From: Cyclina sinensis
Taxonomy: Eukaryota > Mollusca > Bivalvia > Venerida > Veneridae
DNA: 64,000 bases
Direction of reading: 5' to 3'
Assembly (NCBI GenBank): GCA_012932295.1
Contig: JAAONU010000020.1
Span: forward strand, 62,001-126,000
Shown: positions 12,013 through 24,660 of the stretch, one piece after another
How the letters are laid out: each line of letters starts with the position of its first letter
Numbering within the stretch: position 1 is the first letter of the stretch
The notes under the pieces: generated by a model
Databases searched by the model: none
Seen by the model: the letters and a program-made list of their open reading frames with translations, nothing else
What the model was told of the DNA's origin: nothing
Program-made: the position numbers and the translations under genes

Positions 12013-12171
12013 AGCACGTTTTTCCGTGTCATAACATCTGCAGAATCCCGAGGGATATGTTGGTGCCCGAGCCTAACATCTGCAGAAACCCGAGGGATAT
12101 GTTGGTGCCCGAGCCCGGGCTCCAACATATCTCTCGGGATTCTGCAGATGTTATGACACGAAAAAACGTGC
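12013..12171. mobile_element. Foldback (palindromic) element in gene A intron
   Basis: The unit TAACATCTGCAGAATCCCGA plus GGGATATGTTGGTGCCCGAGCC appears twice in direct orientation (about 12032-12073 and 12074-12116) and once inverted (12117-12155), meeting at GAGCCCGGGCTC. The outer ends AGCACGTTTTTCCGTGTC and GACACGAAAAAACGTGC are near-perfect inverted repeats. The structure can fold into a ~55 bp hairpin. This is typical of a nonautonomous foldback or MITE insertion. The flanks are TTAA-like on the left and GGTAAC on the right, so the target duplication is unclear. It has no coding content. Confidence 0.85.
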
Positions 12172-12805
12172 GGTAACCCTATATAACCAAATTGGAAAGT
12201 CTATCAGCAATATAGATTTAAATAAACACTGAAAACAGCTTATATGTACACGTGTAACAGTTAAATCAGTATAGGGATAACTGATTTAATTTGTTAAGAT
12301 TACCATATCTACTAGATACAGACTACACACGTACATGACGATACATTGTTTATGCTCCTATATGCTAGGCAGGACCTCGAGTATTCAAGGTTTAACATTT
12401 ACACTTACCTTAGGCAAAGTTTGTTCTTTACAGTTGTATACATTATCAGAACATAATGTTTGCTCATTAAAATCACTTATGAAATCTAACTTGTAAAGAA
12501 AGCAAGTAAAACTAAAGTCGACAAACTATCATCAATGTGGATTTATCCACACATTTAAAACGGTCACGTATCAAACTACAGTCAGAATACACAAGCTTAC
12601 AGTTGTTAAGATTATAAACACTTTATCTATACAAACACACTGCACATACGCAAGGCGATATACTGTTTTGCTCGGCTTCTACCACAGTGCATATCTAATT
12701 TGGCCTCAGCTTCTTCTGTCTTATGTCTTATACTTTTAGCAAACACATATATACATCCCTTGTCGCATATATTTTAAATTGTGGTATAAAACAATCTATA
12801 ATTAC
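12172..12805. other. Gene A intron 1, right part
   Basis: Begins right after the donor of the B-box exon (minus strand). AT-rich, with no other feature seen. Confidence 0.6.
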
Positions 12806-13748
12806 CTGTATCTTTCTTGACACTGACAGTCTCATTTTCACTTTGTGTTTTCTGACTGGACTGGGGGATAAGAGCTAATGACGCGGTTACCAATTGGCCA
12901 AGTCGCTGTCTAGAAGTAATACGGTTCCGCAACTGTTCGTCAGGAGCAAAGTCATACTTCCTTAAACGTTTCGACTGAATGACAGCAACCTCTCTCTCGA
13001 TCTCTTGAACTGTCGTTTTGTTTTCGACAGTGTTAATAAACAGCTCATTGTCTTGGAAGCGTTCAACGTTCAGCTTTTGTTTCGTATTCTCGATTTTTCT
13101 CGACAGTAGTTCACACTCTTTCTCCAGCTTAACCAGCATTCTCTCGTTCTCTGACATAATGGCTTTGGCCTCATTTATCACATCCGCTTCTACCTTGTCT
13201 AAATATGTATTGATATCATTTCGAAACTGTCTAATATCGCCAAGAGTTTTTTCTAACGTCAGCTGATTTTTATTGTTGTTTTCCTGAATACTTTCCTCCG
13301 TCGTTTTGTTCATAGACGTAAGTTGCTCAATTTTACTCGTCAGTGTCTGAAATTCCTGGCTAAAATGAAAATCTTTTGATACAAAGTTAATGTATTCAGC
13401 ATCGCAGGACTTATGTTCAAACACCATGCAATCCCCGCACCCAACAACATCATGTTTACGACAGTAGAACTTGACAGTTTCCTCGTTATGTTGCTTGCAT
13501 CTCACAACAATCTCTCGGAGTCTAGGCGAAGACAATCTCGAGGATGGATCCACCATTAAATGATTCCTACATAATTTCGCTTTTAGATGTTGTCTAAAGC
13601 ACGCGTTACACATAAATTCCTCACATTCTTTACAAAACCCATCTGCTTGTTTTGTAATGTTGTCACTTCGACAAATTTCACAATCTTTAGCATTTGTCTC
13701 GCCTGCAATTTTGCCACCATATTCTTTAACTTTACCAGACACCTCCAT
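12806..13748 (-). CDS. TRIM-like B-box/coiled-coil protein, gene A exon 1
   Basis: This exon encodes 314 residues plus one base. There are two zinc-binding B-box-like modules: C23/C26, C39/C42, C47/C50, H54 and H63; then C84/H87, C96/H99, C104/C107 and H112/C115. A long coiled coil rich in Glu, Lys and Asn follows, about residues 130-240. No RING precedes it, so it is TRIM-like rather than a canonical E3 ligase. The start is set at 13748 (MEVSGK) because the paralogue at 29420 starts MEISGK; an upstream in-frame ATG at 13802 adds 18 residues not shared by the paralogue. The coding exon ends at ATACAG|GTAATT. Read through, the frame would stop after 11 more residues, but the phase match with exon 2 supports splicing. 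B-box proteins of this kind are expanded in bivalves and are usually proposed to act in signalling or immunity; that role is inferred from the family. Confidence 0.9.
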
Positions 13749-14243
13749 AACGAAACGTTCAGAACAGTCCAAAACTTCCTGTTTATATGTTGAAATACAC
13801 ACGTTAAACTATTTGATCATTTGTCTAGTATTGATCGTCTTTAACTTAGGTAGTTTAATGTTTACTCTGTTATCAAAACGTACTACATGATTTGTAAAAT
13901 GTTAAACTTTATCCTACTAATAAAATCGTATTTTATTTGGTTATGCCCCGTTGGGCATCACCTAGTATAGTGGCGACTTTTCGAACTAAGACAGAGCGTA
14001 TGTAGACAATTGAAATACATTCAGTTCTTTCTATTTGAGTTTGTTCACCTTCGGTAGCGATTGCCCTAGACTGGCAATTAATGCTATTCCTTGGTAATTT
14101 TCAGCTAAATGACTATGAAGTCCCTTTCTAACTATATATTTATCTTTTTTTTGCCAGCAGTGAAAACAAATGTTGCTATTAGTGAGGTAATCACTTTTAA
14201 CGTATCAAATTATCAATGCAATAACATAAAAAGAAAAGGATCA
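13749..14243. other. Upstream region of gene A
   Basis: 5' flank or UTR of the TRIM-like gene on the minus strand. No promoter element is clear enough to call. Confidence 0.4.
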
Positions 14244-14430
14244 TATAGCCTGCAGCCAGGCTACGATGGCCCACATGACCGACCCTCCATGAAGAGGTTA
14301 ATTATTATTTGATGGAGGGTAGGGGGCAGATAGTGCAAGTTAAAGGGGACATCCCATTACAAAGACACCTATGTTTTTCCCCATGCCCAATGTATAGCAC
14401 TGATACATGATACCTCGGTATACAAGAGAC
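14244..14430 (-). mobile_element. 5'-truncated second copy of the 4.0 kb SINE
   Basis: The body matches 4010-4190: GGCCCACATGACCGAC, TGAAGAGGTTAATTATTAT, GATAGTGCAAG, GACATCCCATTACAAAGACA and GTATAGCACTGATACATG. The tRNA-like head seen at 4200-4270 is missing here, so the copy is truncated at its 5' end, as is usual for reverse-transcribed SINEs. Confidence 0.7.
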
Positions 14431-15145
14431 CTCGGTTTGCCAGTTGACTACTGTACGTGCAGGATGCCGGCTTAAATAAGAGACCAAAAACGACAGAAAC
14501 AAATGTTGAAATGCGACAACAAAAATATAAAATACATTGATTTCATTTCAAATGTATTATAAGTGAATATAAAGCACACTGGACATTAAGTTTTATCAAA
14601 TATAAAATTGTTACGTTGTTTCCGTTTTATCTTTTTTTTTACTTTTTAGTTCTATTTATGATACTTTAATTATTTTCAAAAAAAAGGTTATCGTAGGTTA
14701 TAATTTATAGTAAATTCATTATAGCCTGTGTTTGTAAAAACTTATAATATTAAAACAGCAGATAAATTTTGAGTCAGTCGCTTTAAACTCGTGTAATCGC
14801 TAGAGCCTTTTTCTTTAGATATTTACATGTTTCTTTAGTTTAAAACATAATGCTAAGATTGACGTCTGACATCATTTCTTTCGCTTTAAATATAGTTTTC
14901 TCAATTTTTAATTGTCGGCATTTTGTTACTCTAAAATTACGTAGAGACAGGTGTGTAATTTAGGTTACAGTATCACGTAATAAAAATATACACGCGATCA
15001 TTCAGACTTAAACATGTTAAAAGAATGACGCAGTATTGATCTTCCTGTACCCAACAGTGTGTAAAATACCGGGGCTGTCTACATATTGTGTAGACTACAT
15101 TGTGTTGTATCTGTTGTAAGATCGGCTAAAATTACAAGTATAAAC

Positions 15146-15208
<63 letters not shown>

Positions 15209-15992
15209 TAATTTTAGTATGGCATTAATGAAACAGTTTAAAATTAAAGTAGAAGCAGAGTGCTAAAATAATAATAGATTATTGAAAAATGGTGTGATCA
15301 TTGATACAGACATTCATACATCACCTACTTAACTCATTTTACTATCATAGTTCTTGATGTTGCCATATGTGTTATTATACTTGTGATTTTCTTTAGTACA
15401 ACTTGCATGCGGTCAAAAAACATGAGTTTTCAGTACCATTTCGGTTTTCGAAATGTGGCCGCTGTTCGCCGGTAAAATGCCCCGCAGATTCCAGTAAGCT
15501 TCTAGTCAAATACGGCTCATAACGTTAAACGGTTCGAAGAACCTCTTTAACGTATATACAAACAGTCAACTTCACTTCAACTGTAAGAGCCTTCGGACTG
15601 TGACTACTGCGGGTGCTTTTTCATTTTTGTATGTCAGTAACAAACAATCATTGAACAGAATCGAAAATATTAACAGACACAATTGTGAACAAACTGAAAA
15701 TGTGTCCGTAGGATATATTCTGTCTAAATAAATTAAAAACCATAACTCTGTAGATGCTGGCTCAAACTGGCTGATTGTCCAACTTGGTCAAGATTTTATG
15801 CAGACACTGTGTATTATTTTGGTTTAATTCCCATAGTAAACAGTCTATTCACTGATTTCATTTGATCCCATGCCACCTGCCAAGAAAAAAATATAAGTGA
15901 CATATAAATGTGATCTTGAACTTTTTGCTTGGGGTCTAGATTTATAATGCTACATGTTATCCTGTTGTGGTGTTTATGAATATATTAAGTTT
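14431..15992. other. Unassigned sequence
   Basis: AT-rich sequence downstream of gene D on the minus strand, interrupted by the TA repeat at 15149. No exon or dispersed repeat recognised. Confidence 0.4.
15149..15203. repeat. (TA)n microsatellite
   Basis: An uninterrupted TA dinucleotide run of about 27 copies. Confidence 0.95.
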
Positions 15993-16093
15993 TTATCTGA
16001 CAACGAATAACAAAGCTTTCTTTGCCTCTTTGAAAAGGCTGCCAAAGGCTGCATCTCCACTACTGACCACATTCATACTTTGAGTGTTTCTTC
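15993..16093 (-). CDS. Candidate last exon of gene D
   Basis: The exon follows a good acceptor on the minus strand (TTCATTGTTTCAG). One frame gives RNTQSMNVVSSGDAAFGSLF, continues KEAKKALLFVVR and stops at 15993; it looks protein-like but needs a phase-1 donor upstream. The frame compatible with the donor at 16357 gives KKHSKYECGQ and stops at 16060. I cannot decide between them. No family is recognised. Confidence 0.4.
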
Positions 16094-16356
16094 CTGAAAC
16101 AATGAAATAAATAATGCATTATAGTCAGTCTGTTTTTTTTTACGTTGCGTTATTATTAGATTCCAATCCAACTATTGTTGGATTGTTGAATAAGTAACAT
16201 CATTAATTGTCAAACGACTGAATGATTGTTTCGTGTTAAACGCCGCTTTCAACATTTTGTAAATAGTTATATCACAGAAGCCAGTTATCTAACGCATGTC
16301 CTTGTTCTCTAACCAGTGCACTCAAACATCTTGTTTGTAACTGGCAACTCACTCAC

Positions 16357-16640
16357 TTGAACACAGTTGGATGAAGAAAGATGTCACAAAATTCGGGCTT
16401 GCTGGGGCTCAAACCAGCAACGCTTAAAACACAAGCCCGTGACCCTACTGAATGATCTTTTGTCAAACTATTTTTTTGGTAATAGACAACAGTTTTTTGA
16501 ACCAGCTTCTTTGTAGGCTGTTGTGGAGTGGTTCCAGTACGTGTTGAAGCATTCCTCTCACATTTAGCTCTGTTTATTAGAGTTTTAATCCTACAAAGGT
16601 GACTGTAGAAACGATCTGGGCCGGTTCTATCAGTAATGAC
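16357..16640 (-). CDS. Gene D, internal exon
   Basis: A 284-nt minus-strand exon follows TTCATTGTTTCCAG. The open frame begins VITDRTGPDRFYSHLCRIKT and is basic, with scattered Cys and His but no complete zinc motif. It joins in phase 0 to the short initiating exon at 16921-16947. The exon is taken to end at TTCAA|GTGAGT (16357). The part at 16372-16450 resembles a decayed tRNA-type sequence (a GGTTTGAGCC B-box-like match), so the C-terminal part of the exon may be repeat-derived or the true donor may lie earlier. Unknown family. Confidence 0.5.
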
Positions 16641-16920
16641 CTGGAAACAATGAATTATTTTTTTTCTGAAATTAAAAAAAAAAAAGAAAATAATGTCAGT
16701 CTACTTTTTTCAAATTTTTAAATATATTTAAATATTATTTTCCAGTTGAAGAAATCTTGAAATGAACCTTTGATACGACGATATTGAAATATGTCTATTA
16801 TCCAAAATTGCTGCTATGGCTGTATTGTTCGAATTCATCTCCACTTCACTGATTTTAAGAATGATTGAATCCGTCTGATTATTGTGTAATTAATACATTT
16901 ACTCAAATGATGTTCCTTAC

Positions 16921-16947
16921 CTTTAACAGCCAATCGCGTTCCGCCAT
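16921..16947 (-). CDS. Gene D, initiating coding exon
   Basis: AAAAATGGC at 16947 has a purine at -3 and G at +4 and opens nine codons, MAERDWLLK, ending exactly at AAAG|GTAAGG. Splicing to 16640 keeps the frame (phase 0) and gives MAERDWLLKVITDRTGPDRF. Start context, consensus donor and phase agree, so this is likely the true start of a small gene. Its function is not recognised. Confidence 0.55.
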
Positions 16948-18875
16948 TTTTAGCGTATACCTGACCCTCTGCTTTGCGGTTAGGGGCAGGCAATCCAGAC
17001 TAAGGTTGATGTTGTTTATTCAAGTTGTCATATTGAAAAAAATAAAACATGTAAGTATGATGTGTGTTTTAGTAAGAATCAGGAGTTTGTGGTGCGGAAA
17101 CTTGATAAAATAATTCGGCATTATTAACGAACCTGTAAGATGTGTCAGGAGAGGAACTTTAATCATTAAAAATACTTTTAAACTTAAGTTGGTCTACTGT
17201 TATACATAACTTCACTTTTCCATGAATTTAAAGGGACACAGCCTAACAAACACCAATTACGAACTGCATAAGTCATGTGTAAGTATTTGACTGGGATTTC
17301 CGTAAGAAACTGGCATAATGATAATATAAGGAAGAAAACCATTTCACCTACTTTTCGTGGCGCACATAGTGCTATGAAACTAGTTATAATAAAATGTTGC
17401 CCGCCTAAAAATTGTTCAATATGCGGACAATGTTTACCTGTTGTAATTTGGTGTTTAATACTGGGTATTGGTACTCTCCATATACACCATATGATTTTGA
17501 AGGAAATGGTATACTTTTTGTAATATGTATAGTCTCGTTTAACGGTATTGGTAAATACGGACACTGATTCATGAAGTAAGTTTCCAGTGAAACTTTATGG
17601 CTGATTTTAAAATAAATCCTGTGACACATTAGTGTCGATATCACATTATATACAACATCACATGATTTCATGTATATTCATTAGATGAATTAAACAAAAT
17701 AATATAGTTAATTTGATATTCTGAAATAAAATACATCGATATTTGATCCTAATTGTGTATAGAGTCTAAATAATGATGTTCAAACTGAAGAAACAAAGAT
17801 AATTTTGCCGAGAAACTGATATAACAAGTCAGCAGGTAAATTTTTGAAATAAAGATGTAGATGAACATGAAATGACACCAGATCAGGATTATTTTAGTGA
17901 CCATTTTAATGCAGGCAGTGAAAATGTAAAAAATAAAAAAATAATCATATTGAAGACAATTTACATTGCGATTTGTTCTACGGTAAACTCACATCATCTT
18001 GAATTAGCAAATAGCTAATAACAACTTATAGTATAACATCAACTTGTAGAGACAGGAGAGAGATAAAAAAGTACTGATGTTATGTACACTTCACTCAAGG
18101 ACAACACAAACGTGCGCTTCGTAATAAAGTATCAGAGCAGTTAAATATTGTTTTATTTAGAACAAACCTTGTGGCAGTTGTTATTTCAGTTTTCAATTCG
18201 TACTTGAAAGGGAAACTCAGGCAAGAAGCTTACCATACAAAGAATATGACATTATGACAATAAGGTCGCAGCCCAGTCGTTAGTTTTACTTTGAACACTA
18301 TTTTGACATGTTGACAAGTCCTTCTCTGTAAACTGAGTTATTGGCAATGATGCACGACACTATTTTATAAGCCGACTGATATATTTGCCAATGCCTTTTT
18401 GGAGTGAAGTGTCTGTAAATAGATAATAGTTATTATATTGTACATTTAATATGAACTGAAATGGTTGTACCGTCATAATTGTCTAATTGTCTATCATGAG
18501 ATTGAAATAATATACAGCAGTTTGGATGTTGTATCGTTTCGTTCATATAAATAGATTTCTATTGTGCATTTATAAAATAACGTAAATCAAGTTGAAAAAT
18601 ATAATGCAAACAATATAAAAACAGTGATGTAGCTTAATTTAAAGTATACTTAATTATACTACAAATGCATGAGGTGGAAAACTACTCGCTATCAACATGA
18701 TCAATCTACGTATTATTTATCAGTTGTAATCAGCTTCTAGAACTGTTTGTTGCATAATTACATGTATACTCTGTCAACCGGTATTTTTACTCAATTATAA
18801 CAATAATTTGCATTTTTGTTTGCGATGTTTTACCTAATGTCATAGGAATCAGCGTTCATTAGATATAGATATCAC
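16948..18875. other. Unassigned sequence upstream of gene D
   Basis: The 5' flank of gene D on the minus strand would lie at the left edge. Overlapping open frames at 17184-17671 occur on both strands and none has splice signals or a recognisable motif. I see no supported gene. Confidence 0.4.
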
Positions 18876-19108
18876 TAGCGGTTCCGGGACCATAGGTGTT
18901 ATTGTAGGTCTTTTTTAAACATGTCTTTAGATAATGTATAATTTATTGTTCAACATTTAATTGAATAATCCGAGTCCCTTGTGATATTGCCAAATCAGTA
19001 TACTCTAGCATAAACACAACCACTGAAATGAGGTAGAAAACGGACACAAATTGGGTCGAACATTTTGCGCCCCACCCACCCCCAACCTGAAATCCTGGAT
19101 CCGCCCCT
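18876..19108. mobile_element. hAT-type MITE remnant
   Basis: The right end CTGGATCCGCCCCTG is, read inward, the CAGGGGCGGATCCAG terminus known from hAT-like nonautonomous elements in many animals. The left end AGCGGTTCCGGGACC is a decayed inverted match. Possible 8-bp target copies GATATCAC (left) and GATATTAA (right) flank it, with mismatches. No coding content. Confidence 0.45.
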
Positions 19109-22100
19109 GGATATTAAGAAAGTAAACTAATTAATTAATAAACATACATTGTAATGTGCCTGCTGTTTAAATAAGCAAACATAGACATATGCCGACATCT
19201 ATGTTTATGAAATACCTTACGCACAAAGGTGAACGCTAATGCATATAATAAAATATTTTGATGCTTCTGATCCGCATATATTAGATGAACAAATACTTTT
19301 CTTTAAAACTGAAAATAATTAATAATGCAATTTCAAAATCATAATGGTGTGCTTCTATACGGCTTGAAGATAGAATAAAACAAATCAGGTAAGTAGCGGG
19401 ATTCGAAACTTTGACTTTCGGTTAAGTCAACTGATAATCGTAACCCTCTGCACAACAGCAGATTTACATACTTGTGTTTCTAATTTACTTTATAAGAGTA
19501 TCATCGGTCCGCACTATCAATTGTTAAACATGAAAAACTGTTAATTCTGGATTTTTAACATTAGTTAGTTTGTAGTTCAGTTGCACTCTTTGCTGTTCAT
19601 AAACTAAGAATAAAGTTTCAATAACTACATGTAGAAATAATTGACAAATGTTCCATCTACATGATGTTAACCATGCTACGTTCGTCAAGAACATGTGCTG
19701 CATCAGACCAAGGTTAAATGTTTAAGACCTTGGCGAAACATTTACAAACGGCAAACACACTGGGTGAATACTGAATCTTAAAAGTCATTTAAACTGTAAA
19801 AATATACTTTTTTTCATTTGACAGACCTTGAACGATGAATGAAAAATGAAAATCTCGCGCAGCTGTTACTAAATCTGACCCTTTTTAATAAAACATCATT
19901 ATCTGGTTCACGTAAAGCTGCAGAATATTAATCTTAATATAGTTGGTTAAAAATCGGAATAGGTTAAGATGTTTGAAACATTTTTTTTTAAAGTTAGAAA
20001 ATGAGCACTGCAATAATACCATAATAATCGTGTTTAATATAGGCAGTAAAACATTGCTTACTCCAGCATAAGTTACCTGTATGCACATTTTGCATTGTAT
20101 TATGTAGTTAATTTACAAGCTAAGCAATTCTTCATACATGTTTAATTCATCTGTCTACAGTAACATAATACATTAAAAATGATTTTTATAGTATTTTCAT
20201 TGTAAATATACTTGAGCTATGTTGACTTTTCAGTTAACACAAATGTCCCGTTTAGGCCTCCAGAATATCCACACAATAACAATAACACATACTAATACAG
20301 TCCTGTGACATTGAAATAAAATATTTTATCGCTCTTTCGACCTTCATTTCTGACCAACCGACGAGTAAACTCGTAACAGGTAGTTTCGTTAGCAAATGGT
20401 ATGGAACGCGGAAGGTAAATTCATAACTAGCTTAATCGATTTAACACACCGCGTAACCGCCAATAGATGTTATAATATACCGTGAATTCACTTCCGATAT
20501 AAACATTCCACTAGTTGCAAACTAGTCGCGGGAGTTTGCTTTAGAACTAAATTTTGAAAATGTCAATAAAAGTAGAGATAACAATTAGAAAGTCATTCAC
20601 TCGAGTAGCATAGCAAAGTGCAAAATGCACAAAGGCGTTTTTGAAGTTTTAATCTGATGCCCTTCCACACAACTATGCTTCAATCATGTCAGTAACTCAA
20701 TGGATAAATTGTATATTTAGATAATTGAATCAGATTAAGTCTGTTTCGGAAAACAAACAAAGAACATGTACACAGTCACAATTATAAGGGTAACTACTAG
20801 TTTGCATTTTCATAATATGTGAATGTTTCTGTTTATCACACTTAATGTTACTATAACGCGAATCTGGATATTCAACTTATGTCAGTTTACCGCATCACAG
20901 GAAACTAATTACCGCTTACTGCTGGTCCTTCAATTTCGAAGGGGGTTTATATATTTGACCCGAAAAATAAAATATTGATTGATAAGCATATTTTTAAGTG
21001 TAATAAGATTTATGTTATTTTCGAATGTTTTAGCATATAGTGACTATTACAAGATGCAGTTTGGTCGGTTACAGTCTCTTGTTTCCGCTGTAAAAATAGG
21101 TGTTTTGATCTACTTGAAAAAAAAAATATAAACACATCGACTTGCCTATCTTACTACTTAATTTTGACATGAAGTTGTTAAACGTATTGTTTTTATTGAA
21201 TGCAATTTTATGGCAAAAGCTTGTAAATGTTGAATATAGAGAATGAGCAAACTGGTGAAAATAGGCAGTGGTCAAATAGACCACAGCTATGCCTGTCACT
21301 GGAATATTTAATTTCACTGTTTTGTTTTCGTATGTGTGTTGTTTTATATGTCTAGTATGCTTTTTGACGACATAATGCTTGCCATATTTCAAGAAAACTA
21401 CATACTAGTAAGTGAGATATAAATGCTCATTAGAACAGCAATCTAAGTACGGTATATATACTTTTAATGTGCATAACAAGCAATAGATATTTATGAACTT
21501 CGACTTTATGTAGAGACTATCATACCTTTTTTGTTGGTATACTCGTACAACGTTTGCAAATTGTAATGACTTGTACTCTTTATACAAGTTGCATGAACGG
21601 CTATTACGCATACTTTTCACGATTAGCCCGTGGCTTACAAATAATACCTTCCGGCCAAACATTTTTGTGTGTCAGTTATAAGATTTATTGATAACTTTTA
21701 ATGTAGCATTTCATATTGACATCTTTGTGAACATTTAGATGGAAATACGAATATCCCAGAGACTTTCGGACAACTCTTTGACATACATGACCTTAACAAA
21801 GGAACTGTAAAGTCTTTTTTTTAACCGCAACCTCTCGATATCGCTAGAGACTGATCATTTCATAAAGTTTTTAAAGTTATCCTGCTGTATAATTGCCTTA
21901 AGAGCGAATCGTTTGCCAATGCAACATATAAAATAAAGGTTACCTGTTTCGGAAAGTTGATTGTTTTACTGCAATGATTTACGCTCCTGGTCAAATAACA
22001 AAATTCATTAAGTTTCTAAATAACTGTTATACAGCGATTGACTTAGTAAAATCTGTGTTATAATACTTCAAACAGCAGATAATGAAGCAGGTCTACAACA

Positions 22101-22910
22101 TGCGTGTGTACTTTAGTTCTCGTTTGTGCTGATTATCTGAAGCACACGTGATCAGCGTTGTACCAATCGCAAACTTCTTATTTAGGATTTATATGAAAAC
22201 TTTTATGAGAAAGAAACTAAAGTGCTGTTATTTCTAATCTTAACCACATTACGAAGTGTTTTAGTACTATTTTTATTCTTTATTTGTAAATATTATTTGT
22301 AAAAAATTATTCTTTAAATTGCCAAAACATACTTTTGATATAGTGACTTTTTGAAACCTTGCATCATTTTGCCTTGACTTCAAGATTCTTCAACTAGTAT
22401 CTATACAAAGAAAAAAAAAAACAATCTGAATAAACGTTTTGATATAATCTACAGCCAAACTGCATAAGTTTCATCTATCGTTTCAATACCCTTGAAGCAC
22501 TCATATATGGGTAGTGCAAGTTTGATGATATTTTTTAAATGTGACTTGATACTTGCGCAAACAGGAATCGGAACAACACCTAAAATCTAATGAATATAAC
22601 TGTTCACGATTTTAAACGTAAATTGACCAGGAAAAAATTTGATGAAAGTTAGTCGAACTAAGCCAATTCTTGCCAACATAAATGCTAAGTTCTGCCTTCC
22701 CCTGCCGACTCCGTACATGAACGCAATCCCAAATAAGCACTCAGATACCTAAAATGTGCTAAATATTGTTAAAGTTAAAATCTGACAAAGCTGTCATGAA
22801 TATTTTAAAAAGCTATAACAAGAACGCTACATAAAACTTCCTGTGAAATCTAATCGTCACCTTCTGGAACTACTTCTGTCCAAGAAATAATCTAAGCTTG
22901 AGGCAGTGTT
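19109..22910. other. Gene-poor AT-rich region
   Basis: A weak tRNA-like B-box match lies near 19390 (GGGATTCGAAAC). Open frames at 21069-21662 (minus) have no motif, splice partner or repeat match. Nothing else supported. Confidence 0.4.
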
Positions 22911-24660
22911 TTATATATATATATATATATATAGGGAACGAATAAATATTCAGGGATTTGTTTGTAACCACTCTGGTACCTCTTTGTCTATGTCTTCATT
23001 CGTTTGCACCTTTGGGACAGTGTTCAGAAAACATTCAAATCAACAGGACATTATTATTGATCTATAATAACTTAAAACGTCGTTTGTGAATCTTCTACAA
23101 CGTTTGTAATACAAGATTGAATGTTTTTCTATCTTGACTGCAGGACGTCAGTAATTAGGATTACCATAGCATCTTAACTGACAATAATATTACTGTTTCC
23201 ACTTCTTTATGCATAGTGTACTGAGCAGAGATCATTTTCTGGTAAAATGCTAATTTACCAACATGACGCGTGTTCGATATGGCTGAGTGTAAACTTTAAC
23301 AGAAACAACGTGCAAATATGAACGCGCCTCGTAATCTTTACTGAATATATGTGGCATGGTTTGTCATATCATCTCCCTGACAATAATCGCATAAACGATC
23401 TATCTATCGAGTCAAACGCTTCTTTATACCATTGAATATTTGCTATTATTGTTTACACAACGAGCTACATAATGATCGTGTCCAACTTTGATACAAAGTG
23501 CAATATTACAACTTGATTTAGCTGGTCCTAATCAAGTCCAGATAAAATATAAACAAAATCTTAGACTGAACATCGTGAACAAAGACATTTTAATTAACTG
23601 TGTCATATAATATTTGCCACTGGCGTTCTCAGTTTTCAAAAGAAAAAAAAAAACATTTAAAGCGTTATTCTCAATCTTGAAGAACATATATTTCATAAGA
23701 TTATTGAAATAATAGCACTAACAAAACGAAAGGGTGCTTAATTCAGTCTGTTTCGTTTTATGATTTATGCTACGTTTTAGCATACAAAATACATCTTCCG
23801 GACTACACTCAGCAAAACATTGTGCATTTATTTTCTTTCAATGTATTTGTATTAAGTATCACATATTATCAGGCCGTAAAAAATTTATTGATGAAAAGGA
23901 TGACATTAAAAAAAAAAGAAAAGAAAAAAAAAATGGGGACTGTAAGTGCCGCCCAACAATCGTAATGGCAACTCGATTCAATGAAGTCAATATTGTCATA
24001 GTATAGAATGTATGAATGTCAAACTTCGAAAGCATTAACTTCTTCTTTGACATTCAATTTATATTAGAAGCAGGTGAGTAAAGACACAAACTAACTCTCG
24101 TGAGATTTTGCAGAGCGATTGATGTTTGTGATTGCCACTTTCAAGTTCATTTTACCTGAGAAATAAATTTCAATTACGTAGCCTTCCTGTAGGTATTTGT
24201 TTCCAAACCATGCGACATTGTTTTAAACAATGCAAGTATAATATGTAAAAACACATAATGTAGATTTTGTTGTTATTTTGTCAGGTTGTTCTGCTATTTA
24301 TTAGCCAAAGGCAAGCTATTGTCGATATTTGCTAATAAAAGTTGTTGTTGTTGTTGTTGTTGTTGTTGCTATTCGGCTTGAGTAGTTCTGGAATTATGTT
24401 GTGCTGCTATTATGCTAGTCTGCTATACAGCTGGGGATGTTCAGCTATTCTGCTATTCTGTTGGGGTTATTCTGCCATCCTCCTAACACGACAAAACATT
24501 TTCAGTCAGTCATCTTAAGAGACCGCAATGTCAAATATCGGTAGTAAGATAAAACAAGCTTTAAACAAAAGTAGCAACATGTTTATAATATTTAAACGCT
24601 CGCTTTAAATGTGGTTATAGTTCATCTTATAATGGTGCTTTTAAAGAGAATCAGAGATTT
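22911..24660. other. Gene-poor region with microsatellites
   Basis: (TA)n at about 22912-22933 and (TTG)n at about 24341-24367, then CTGCTAT-rich degenerate sequence at 24400-24480. A-rich runs near 23640 and 23908. No exon recognised. Confidence 0.5.

Noticed and set aside
17184..17671. Overlapping open frames on both strands, up to 126 codons.
   Set aside because: No domain motif, no splice partner and comparable length on opposite strands; none looks more protein-like than the others.
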